Below are positions 57,713 through 64,000 of a DNA stretch of 64,000 nt, piece by piece (position 1 is the stretch's first letter; the number at the start of each line of letters is the position of its first letter). Under the pieces are notes generated by a model, which saw nothing but the letters and a program-made list of their open reading frames with translations, was not told the DNA's origin and searched no databases. A program made the position numbers and the translations under genes. Source of the stretch: Cytobacillus firmus DS1 (GTDB lineage: Bacteria > Bacillota > Bacilli > Bacillales > Cytobacillaceae); contig NZ_APVL01000008.1 in assembly GCF_000565285.1 (NCBI RefSeq), positions 62,001-126,000 on the forward strand. The letters are read 5' to 3'.

Positions 57713-57750
57713 AAAAAGGCAGCGAATAATCATTATTCCTGCCTTTTTTT
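57713..57750. terminator. Bidirectional terminator, ribT / ypuF
   Basis: AAAAAGGCAG and CTGCCTTTTTTT pair with an inner AATAA/TTATT stem. Confidence 0.8.
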
Positions 57751-58254
57751 CTGATTCAGGGCATCAAGTCTTTCTTTAATAACCATGGTTCTATCTCTTC
57801 TTTTATGGCGGTGCACAATATCTTTGTCTGGAAAATTGCTGTCAGAACACCAGGGGAATCCCCTGGATGCACAGGCCTGTATGCATTTTTCTGTGAGCAA
57901 GGGATCAATAATAGGCAAGTTAACGCTGGAGTACTTTTCGCCTTTTTGAATCAGCATAAGCCTGTCTTTAAGATCCTTTATCAATTGATCTGTATCCAGA
58001 CCCAATGCTTGTATTTCTCCCGCCCTGCACTCCAAAATGCCGATTCCTTTGCGGAGGGTCCGTTCTGCACCATTAAAATTCTCTCTGCGATGATGATAAA
58101 AAGAAACTGCCATTAGAATTAATCCGACCCATGCAGCCTTTTTATTGTTTGGATCCGTATTCTTCCAATACTCTTCCAATATTTCGTGACATTCAAAATA
58201 ATCACGGTCACCATGAAAATGGACCAGGAACTCGATATATTTATCAGGATACAT
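57733..58254 (-). CDS. ypuF: DUF309 protein (YpuF)
   Basis: This 173-residue helical protein has the DUF309 signature FECHEILEEYWK near residue 20 and GLILMAVSFYHHRR. Function unknown. The ATG at 58254 follows AAGGAG; an upstream TTG at 58272 lies before that site and is rejected. Same place as B. subtilis ypuF. Confidence 0.87.
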   Translation of the reverse strand: MYPDKYIEFLVHFHGDRDYFECHEILEEYWKNTDPNNKKAAWVGLILMAVSFYHHRRENFNGAERTLRKGIGILECRAGEIQALGLDTDQLIKDLKDRLMLIQKGEKYSSVNLPIIDPLLTEKCIQACASRGFPWCSDSNFPDKDIVHRHKRRDRTMVIKERLDALNQKKRQE

Positions 58255-58309
58255 AATTTCACTCCTTGACAATGCTTAGTTTATTTTACCACAGCACAAT
58301 CGATTATCA

Positions 58310-58338
58310 GAAAAATAAAAGCCCGGCGCTTAACCGGG
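58310..58338 (-). terminator. Terminator of the YjcZ-type gene
   Basis: AGCCCGG and CCGGGCT pair around TTAAGCG on the - strand, followed by TTTATTTTT. Confidence 0.8.
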
Positions 58339-58445
58339 CTCTACAGCTGATAAATCTGAACACATATATGTTGGCGCTCTTGGGTTTCTAATTGGACAGC
58401 CTCTTTCGGCAAATGTGCAGAATTTGCTGTGATAAACACAGCGAT

Positions 58446-58544
58446 TTAGCAGAAGCAGGCAGCTCCGACTATAATTAATAGGATGAACAATACGACAATT
58501 AAAGCAAACCCGGTTCCGTAATCTCCTAATCCAGCATTAGACAT
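58446..58544 (-). CDS. YjcZ-family sporulation peptide, 32 aa
   Basis: MSNAGLGDYGTGFALIVVL opens a 32-residue peptide: a short G-rich head, one hydrophobic helix and the end VGAACFC. This is the YjcZ/SscA-type pattern of small proteins found in Bacillus spores. ACAGGAGGT precedes the ATG and a terminator lies 105 bases downstream. The rest of the ypuF-scpA gap holds no other gene I can support. Confidence 0.85.
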   Translation of the reverse strand: MSNAGLGDYGTGFALIVVLFILLIIVGAACFC

Positions 58545-58754
58545 ATAAAATACCTCCTGTATCTTTATTTCCATACATCGTATGTAGGCAATTGCCTGAT
58601 TGATTGGGCGCATGAAAAAATTCTGGTATGAAGCAGGGGCATTGCGGGCATCAGGGTTATTTTTCTATTGGATAACATCCATGAATAATCTATACTAGAT
58701 ATAGCCTTTTGGCATTTAAGGGAATTTATAATAGGAAAATTTGGTGGGTATTTT

Positions 58755-59516
58755 ATGCAATATGATCATTATAACGTCAAAATAGATGCTTTTGAGGGGC
58801 CTCTGGATCTTCTTCTTCATCTTATTAACAGGCTTGAAATTGATATCTATGACATTCCTGTATCAGAAATCACCGAGCAATACCTCATTTATATACATAC
58901 AATGAAGGAGCTTCAGCTTGACGTAGCGAGCGAATATCTTGTAATGGCCGCTACGCTTCTGGCTATTAAAAGTAAAATGCTGCTTCCAAAGCATGAAGAG
59001 GAAGAGCTTAAAGATGAATTTGGGTTGGAAATGGAAGAAGACCCCAGAGATGAACTTGTAGAACGGCTGATTGAATACCGTAAATATAAGGAAGCTGCAG
59101 AAGAACTTAAGGAGAGGGAACAGGATAGAAGTTTAATGTATACAAAGCCGCCTTCAGACCTTTCGGAATATGTGAATGAATCACAGCAGGATAAAACGGA
59201 TTTGAATGTAAGTCTTTATGATATGCTTGGCGCTTTGCAAAAGTTATTAAGAAGGAAGAAACTGCAAAGGCCGCTTTCTGCAAAAGTTGCACGACAGGAG
59301 ATTCCCATTGAAAAGCGGATGTCTGAAATTGTAGAACAGTTAAGGAATATAAAAGGCAGAAAAAAATTCACCGATCTTTTTCCGGTATCGGACAGAGAGC
59401 ATATAGTAGTAACTTTCCTGGCGGTACTGGAGTTAATCAAGCGAAAAGAAATACAGGTCGAGCAGGACGAAAATTTTTCGGATATTTATGTAGCTTCCAT
59501 GGAAGGAGGAAAATAG
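58755..59516 (+). CDS. scpA: Segregation and condensation protein A
   Basis: This 253-residue kleisin bridges the SMC heads together with ScpB to organise and separate chromosomes. The N-terminal [14 protein letters not shown] and the following [15 protein letters not shown] are the family signatures, and the C-terminal winged helix is present. The ATG follows a weak TTGGTGGG site. scpB starts 1 base after its stop. Confidence 0.96.
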   Translation: MQYDHYNVKIDAFEGPLDLLLHLINRLEIDIYDIPVSEITEQYLIYIHTMKELQLDVASEYLVMAATLLAIKSKMLLPKHEEEELKDEFGLEMEEDPRDELVERLIEYRKYKEAAEELKEREQDRSLMYTKPPSDLSEYVNESQQDKTDLNVSLYDMLGALQKLLRRKKLQRPLSAKVARQEIPIEKRMSEIVEQLRNIKGRKKFTDLFPVSDREHIVVTFLAVLELIKRKEIQVEQDENFSDIYVASMEGGK

Positions 59517-59517
59517 T

Positions 59518-60105
59518 GTGGACATCGTTAATTGGAAGGGGATAGCTGAAAGCCTCCTGTTTGCAGCTGGTGATGAAGGCTTGTCTCTTAAGCAAATTGC
59601 CCATGTTCTGGAGGTGGATGAGAATCAGGCCCGTGAAATCATGGACAGTCTTATGAAAGACTACAATACTGGCAGCCGTGGAATTATGGCTGTTGAATTG
59701 GCGGGGACTTTTCAGCTGGTAACGAAAAAAGAGTTTTCCCCATACCTGAAGAAGCTGGTGGAATCTCCTTCTGCCGCCTCCCTTTCTCAGGCGGCGCTCG
59801 AGACACTCGCAATTATTGCTTACAGACAGCCCATTACAAGGACAGAGATTGAGGAGATTAGGGGAGTCAAGACAGAGAGACCTCTTCATACATTGTCAGC
59901 AAAAGCCCTTATTAAAGAAGTTGGACGGGCAGATGGAACAGGGCGTGCCTACCTGTATGGAACCACTAAAGAATTCCTTGATTATTTTGGCCTTAAAAGC
60001 ATAGAAGAGCTTCCGCCTCTCCCGGATAAGATTAGTGAAGAAGAGGATTCATTACAGGAAGAGGCTGATTTATTCTTTGAAAAGTTCCAGGAGCTCGATT
60101 CTTGA
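59518..60105 (+). CDS. scpB: Segregation and condensation protein B
   Basis: This 195-residue protein has two winged-helix domains; the signatures [23 protein letters not shown] and [15 protein letters not shown] are intact. It dimerises and binds ScpA. The GTG start at 59518 follows AAGGAGG inside the end of scpA, so production is coupled. Confidence 0.96.
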   Translation: MDIVNWKGIAESLLFAAGDEGLSLKQIAHVLEVDENQAREIMDSLMKDYNTGSRGIMAVELAGTFQLVTKKEFSPYLKKLVESPSAASLSQAALETLAIIAYRQPITRTEIEEIRGVKTERPLHTLSAKALIKEVGRADGTGRAYLYGTTKEFLDYFGLKSIEELPPLPDKISEEEDSLQEEADLFFEKFQELDS

Positions 60106-60213
60106 GTTTTCTGACACATTACATAGGAAGTGTGGTAAAATAGATTTAAATTTTTCCCTTTCCTTTTAATACATATTAATCTTGTAAACCATCGGGAAAT
60201 AGGAGGGTTTTGC

Positions 60214-60636
60214 TTGCTGATTAAACATTGCAGGGGATATGAGCTTGAAAAAGAAAAGCCAAACACCTCGGAAGATTTTTTTAACAGAAGTGAAATTGTG
60301 TTCGAAGAAGATGGACAGGAGAAAACTTTTCATGTTTTATACGTCCGTTTCTTTGATGAATCCATGAATGAGTTCACGCCATATGACCAGGATCCAGTCT
60401 TTCAGGCTGCTTCTAGAGAAGTCCGGTTCAAGGATCTTGTTGCTCTTTCATGTTTATTGAAGAACCCGGGTTTTAGGCACCGCAAACGAATTTATCTTAA
60501 TTCAAAGGCTGATTTTGCATCCTATTTTCAGGATCTGGACTTTTCCAGGCTTCCCTCTATTTTTGAAGCGCTGGAGAAGAATAAATCCTATAACCTGCGA
60601 TCACCTTTAGATTTCATTGTTCAACCGCAACAATAG
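60214..60636 (+). CDS. Hypothetical protein, 140 aa
   Basis: This 140-residue soluble protein begins MLIKHCRGYELEKEK and is rich in F, D and E; no motif or membrane segment is seen. The TTG at 60214 lies 8 bases after GGAGGG. It sits between scpB and ypuI. I do not recognise the family. Confidence 0.7.
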   Translation: MLIKHCRGYELEKEKPNTSEDFFNRSEIVFEEDGQEKTFHVLYVRFFDESMNEFTPYDQDPVFQAASREVRFKDLVALSCLLKNPGFRHRKRIYLNSKADFASYFQDLDFSRLPSIFEALEKNKSYNLRSPLDFIVQPQQ

Positions 60637-60664
60637 CCAGTGTATAATTATGGGGGTGTAATGG

Positions 60665-61153
60665 ATGGGAAATTCAATTGTTAAATCACAAATGGAAGAT
60701 GTGAAAAATTTCCTCGGTAATAGCGTTTCCGCATTTGAAGATTTCTTAAATAATACAACAATTAAAGATCTTGAAGCAGAAAAACAAGGGAATGCGAATT
60801 ATTATAAAAGCATCCTCTCACATGTCAGAAAGCTGCTCGTATATTGTGAAGAAGGACTTGATACCAGCACGATCATATTAAAAAGTGACCCTTTTCAAAA
60901 AGGTGCTGCCGAAAAAACATTATACCGGATTTACCATCAATGCATTGAAGAGTTTTTCTCTCCGAAAAATGATGCCTGGTTTGAGAATAGCCGTTCAGCA
61001 TATACAGGAAAAAACTCAATCCAGTTTCATGATGAAGTTCCGGACAGCCTGAAAACAATGTTCAGGCAGCTGGAAGCAGAGTTCCAGCGGATTCGTGAGG
61101 AACTTGAATATTACGAAACCGATTACCGGACAAAAATGATTCAATCCAAATAG
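60665..61153 (+). CDS. ypuI: YpuI-like protein, DUF3907
   Basis: This 162-residue, mostly helical soluble protein matches YpuI (DUF3907) in sequence character, length and place before dacB. Function unknown. GGGGGTG precedes the ATG at 60665. Confidence 0.82.
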   Translation: MGNSIVKSQMEDVKNFLGNSVSAFEDFLNNTTIKDLEAEKQGNANYYKSILSHVRKLLVYCEEGLDTSTIILKSDPFQKGAAEKTLYRIYHQCIEEFFSPKNDAWFENSRSAYTGKNSIQFHDEVPDSLKTMFRQLEAEFQRIREELEYYETDYRTKMIQSK

Positions 61154-61165
61154 AAATGGAAGTTG

Positions 61166-61196
61166 AAGAACAGCAGGCAGCTGTTCTTTTTTTGAT
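61166..61196 (+). terminator. Terminator after ypuI
   Basis: AGAACAGC and GCTGTTCT pair around AGGCA, followed by TTTTTTT. Confidence 0.85.
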
Positions 61197-61296
61197 GGCG
61201 CGTTATATGCAGATTTCCTTTTTCAGTGGAAAACGGACAAACTTTCACTCATACAAATAAAAAGTGAGCCATTATAGGAAGCGAGTGAGGGATTGT

Positions 61297-62187
61297 ATGA
61301 GTAAAATGGAAGATTACATTAAGGACGTTACAAAATGGAACAAAGAGCTAAGAGATTTTTTAGACTCGGAGGATGTTGAACAAAACAATGAACTGTGGCA
61401 GAGGCTTGATCATTTTACTGAAATTATGGATGGAATAAACGGCCCCCTGGATATAGAAGGTTTGGAAAAGCTGCAGGAACAAGTGGACTCTCTTCATTCC
61501 GATATGGAGAATTATTTTTCCAATAGACAGCAGCTTGGAAATATCTATATGAATGAACCGTACATTTCTGCGGGAAAGCATATTTTACCCCCGCTCCCTT
61601 ATGATTACAGTGCACTTGAACCGCACATCTCGGCGGAAATTATGAGGCTGCATCATGATAAGCATCATCAATCATATGTGGATGGATTGAACAAAGCGGA
61701 GGTAATGCTTCAAAATGCCAGAAATAATAATGATTACAGCCTCGTAAAACACTGGTCCCGCGAGCTCGCCTTTCATGGCTCCGGACATTATTTGCATACG
61801 ATTTTCTGGAATAATATGAGTCCTGAAGGCGGAGGAAGCCCGTCCGGGGCCCTCCTGAAGGAAATAAACAAATACTTTGGGAGCTTTGAGAAATTCAAAA
61901 GCCATTTCACTGAAGCAGCCAAGCAGGCAGAAGGAGTGGGCTGGGCAATCCTGGTGTGGTCTCCAAGAGCGCGCAGGCTCGAAATACTTCAATCGGAAAG
62001 ACATATGCTTTTAACCCAGTGGGATACAATCCCTCTGCTGGCTTTGGATGTATGGGAACATGCTTATTATCTGCAATATAAAAATAACCGCGGAGATTAT
62101 ATTAAAAATTGGTGGAATATTGTCAACTGGAAGGATGTGGAATACAGGTATTTAAAAGCATCTGAATTAAAATGGAAGCCATTCTAA
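61297..62187 (+). CDS. sodF: Superoxide dismutase (Fe/Mn family) with N-terminal extension
   Basis: This 296-residue protein has a roughly 85-residue helical, acidic N-terminal extension before the SOD domain (LPPLPYDYSALEPHISAEIM). Metal ligands are seen in HHDKHHQSY, ELAFHGSGHYLH and DVWEHAYY. The extension matches the long SodF-type enzymes of Bacillus. The ATG at 61297 follows GTGAGGG; the earlier ATG at 61264 has no clear site. Confidence 0.88.
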   Translation: MSKMEDYIKDVTKWNKELRDFLDSEDVEQNNELWQRLDHFTEIMDGINGPLDIEGLEKLQEQVDSLHSDMENYFSNRQQLGNIYMNEPYISAGKHILPPLPYDYSALEPHISAEIMRLHHDKHHQSYVDGLNKAEVMLQNARNNNDYSLVKHWSRELAFHGSGHYLHTIFWNNMSPEGGGSPSGALLKEINKYFGSFEKFKSHFTEAAKQAEGVGWAILVWSPRARRLEILQSERHMLLTQWDTIPLLALDVWEHAYYLQYKNNRGDYIKNWWNIVNWKDVEYRYLKASELKWKPF

Positions 62188-62207
62188 ATAGGAGCAGGAA
62201 GAAGTAA

Positions 62208-62241
62208 GAGGGGATTACAAAAGAGTATTCCCCTCATTTTT
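62208..62241 (+). terminator. Terminator of sodF
   Basis: GAGGGGA and TCCCCTC pair around 14 bases, followed by ATTTTT. Confidence 0.65.
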
Positions 62242-62287
62242 GATGTACAAGCTATTCCAAACTCTCATTACAAGTCAAACATTATAG

Positions 62288-62315
62288 TCATATCACTACT
62301 TGTCCTGCATAAACT
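62288..62315 (+). promoter_or_regulatory. Sigma-E promoter of dacB
   Basis: TCATAT (62288-62293) and CATAAACT (62308-62315) are 14 bases apart, matching sigma-E sites; B. subtilis dacB is sigma-E dependent. Confidence 0.6.
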
Positions 62316-62411
62316 TGTACAAATAAATGAAAAACATGCGGCTCCTCCCTTGTGGGGAGATCATGTATTTCGCTCTATCTGACATCCACAAAGGAGACGG
62401 GGTTTTGTGCA

Positions 62412-63560
62412 ATGAAAATGTTTAGCAGGCTGATGGCCATAGCTTTGGTCACCGCGTTGATGATGAATTTTCCTCAGAAGACAGAGGCTTCTGTTTCAGT
62501 AAGTGCCCGGAGCGCAATATTAATGGAACAGGATTCTGGCCGTATCCTTTACCAGAAAGAAGCTAATGAAGTGAGGAGAATAGCAAGCATTACAAAAATC
62601 ATGACAGCAATTCTGGCCATAGAATCCGGAAAAATGGACGATATGGTTAAAGTAAGTGATCGTGCTGTCAGAGCGGAAGGGTCATCGATATACCTAAAAG
62701 CAGGAGAAAAAATAAAGCTCGAAGATCTGGTTTACGGGCTTATGCTTCGTTCAGGCAATGACTCTGCAGTCGCAATCGCAGAGCATGTCGGCGGAAGCCT
62801 TGAAGGATTTGGCTTTTTAATGAATAAGAAAGCTGAAGAAATCGGTATGAAGAATACCCATTTTGCAAACCCGCATGGACTGGATGATCATGAAGACCAT
62901 TATTCGACTGCATATGATATGGCTTTGCTGACCAGGTATGCAATGAATAATGATACTTACCAAAAAATTGCAGGAACAAAGGTGCACCGTGCACCAAATC
63001 CGAATGAAAGCTGGGACAGGGTGTGGAAAAATAAAAATAGGCTCCTGACTGAATTATATGAGTATTGCACAGGGGGGAAAACAGGATATACAAAAAGGGC
63101 AAAGAGAACTCTTGTAACAACAGCATCGAAAGGCAATCTAAATCTGATTGCAGTAACCTTAAACGGGCCGGATGACTGGAATGACCATATTAATATGTAT
63201 GAAACAGCTTTTAGAGCCTATGATTCTGTGGAAGTCCTTCCTGAGGGAATTATATCGGATATTGATGATGAATTTTATAAAGGCAGGGTTTATATAAAGC
63301 ATTCATACAACTATCCTGTTACAAAAGAAGAGAAAAACCAATTTAAAATTGATATCAAGCTGCTAAAGCCTGAATCAGAATGGGAAGACGGCAGGACAAC
63401 ACCTGAAGTGGTCGGTCAGGCAACCCTGTATTTTGAAGATCAGCCAATTAAAAAGCTCCCAATCTATTATAAGCATGATGAGGTAAAAGAGGATAAGTCG
63501 CTATTAGACTATTTTAAGGGTCTTTTTACCTCAATTGCAGGAGTGAAGACAAATGGTTAA
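62412..63560 (+). CDS. dacB: D-alanyl-D-alanine carboxypeptidase DacB (PBP5*)
   Basis: This 382-residue penicillin-binding protein sets the cross-link level of the spore cortex from the mother-cell side. It has a signal peptide (residues 1-26), S59-I-T-K62, an SGN motif in LRSGNDSAVA and KTG in GGKTGYT. The ATG at 62412 follows GGAGACGG. It overlaps spmA by 8 bases, forming the dacB-spmA-spmB operon known in B. subtilis. Confidence 0.94.
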   Translation: MKMFSRLMAIALVTALMMNFPQKTEASVSVSARSAILMEQDSGRILYQKEANEVRRIASITKIMTAILAIESGKMDDMVKVSDRAVRAEGSSIYLKAGEKIKLEDLVYGLMLRSGNDSAVAIAEHVGGSLEGFGFLMNKKAEEIGMKNTHFANPHGLDDHEDHYSTAYDMALLTRYAMNNDTYQKIAGTKVHRAPNPNESWDRVWKNKNRLLTELYEYCTGGKTGYTKRAKRTLVTTASKGNLNLIAVTLNGPDDWNDHINMYETAFRAYDSVEVLPEGIISDIDDEFYKGRVYIKHSYNYPVTKEEKNQFKIDIKLLKPESEWEDGRTTPEVVGQATLYFEDQPIKKLPIYYKHDEVKEDKSLLDYFKGLFTSIAGVKTNG

Positions 63561-64000
63561 TATTATTTGGGTGATGCTTACCGCTATAGGCTTAGTTTTT
63601 GCTATGATAAACGGCACCATAAATGAAGTGAACGAAGCTATTTTCAATGGTGCGAAAGAAGCGGTCACGTTATGTATCGGCCTAATTAGCATTCTTGTTT
63701 TTTGGCTTGGCATGATGAAAATTGCAGAGGACGCAGGATTGCTGAATAAACTTGCTTCCTTATTCAGACCAATTGTGAAAAAGCTTTTTCCAGAAGTGCC
63801 CGGTGATCACCCGGCAATGGGATATATGCTTTCGAACATGATGGCCAATATGTTCGGCCTGGGAAACGCAGCTACCCCTCTCGGCATTAAAGCTATGGAA
63901 GAGCTGAAAAGATTGAATGGGGGGAAAAATGAAGCGAGCCGTTCTATGATAACCTTTTTGGCCATCAACACTTCAAGTCTGACTTTAATTCCTACAACCG
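63553..64000 (+). CDS. spmA: Spore maturation protein A, 3' truncated
   Basis: The frame from ATG 63553 stays open to the window end (149 codons): MVNIIWVMLTAIGLVFAMIN at the start, then hydrophobic helices and MANMFGLGNAATPLGIKAME. This is SpmA, a nucleoside-recognition-domain membrane protein involved in spore core dehydration. It starts inside the end of dacB. Confidence 0.94.
   Translation, partial: MVNIIWVMLTAIGLVFAMINGTINEVNEAIFNGAKEAVTLCIGLISILVFWLGMMKIAEDAGLLNKLASLFRPIVKKLFPEVPGDHPAMGYMLSNMMANMFGLGNAATPLGIKAMEELKRLNGGKNEASRSMITFLAINTSSLTLIPTT

Overview
The window is ordinary core chromosome of an endospore-forming member of the Bacillaceae. It keeps the Bacillus subtilis yqi-yqj-yqk-fur-xerD-spoIIA-spoVA-lysA-ypu-scp-dacB-spm gene order for long stretches. 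The coding style (AGGAGG ribosome sites, GTG/TTG starts, moderate-to-low GC) and dispersed GC-rich repeats fit genera such as Cytobacillus, Mesobacillus or Neobacillus, but I cannot name the species. Both ends are cut: mutA lacks its 5' end and spmA its 3' end.

Layout. 1-4.8 kb holds methylmalonyl-CoA mutase (mutA-mutB) and its GTPase chaperone meaB. 5-8 kb holds the bacilliredoxin brxB and an amino-acid ABC transporter (artPQR type). 8-16.8 kb holds yqjA, an L,D-transpeptidase, the 31-residue Prli42, methylmalonyl-CoA epimerase, the carboxyltransferase mmdA, a peptidase, a lone CheW-like protein, DNA polymerase IV and gnd. 16.9-31 kb holds zwf, rnz, a phosphatase, a T-box-controlled Na+ symporter, yqjM, a glycosyltransferase, T-box-controlled proI, yqjP-yqjQ, a LexA-controlled uvrX-yolD pair and Fe-S-related small proteins.

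31-39 kb holds yqkD, an acetoacetate/HMG-CoA module (hmgL, thiolase, scoA-scoB), yqkE, yqkF, mciZ (unannotated-size, 44 aa) and nudF. 39-49 kb holds an EndoQ-type nuclease, spoIIM, fur, yqzK, xerD, the nucleoside operon deoB-punA-pdp and dacF. 49-56 kb holds spoIIAA-spoIIAB-sigF, a reduced spoVA operon and lysA. 56-64 kb holds ypuA, ribT-like, ypuF, a YjcZ-type spore peptide, scpA-scpB, ypuI, sodF, dacB and spmA.

How it fits together. The two methylmalonyl-CoA loci, about 6 kb apart, together make the propionyl-CoA to succinyl-CoA route; the biotin carboxylase and biotin carrier would have to be elsewhere. The hmgL/thiolase/sco module is the end of leucine and ketone-body breakdown. gnd and zwf converge as the oxidative pentose phosphate pair. 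The right third is dominated by sporulation genes, and sigma-H, sigma-E, sigma-F/G and sigma-G-like promoters can be read in front of them.

I found no large undescribed system. The most unusual points are: a spoVA operon without spoVAC, spoVAD and spoVAEb; a short leader ORF with two mutually exclusive hairpins before spoIIAA; a palindromic IS200/IS605-like repeat whose end supplies the stop codon of mciZ; a T-box with an apparent Phe specifier before an NSS transporter; and a clear palindromic operator at the deoB promoter.
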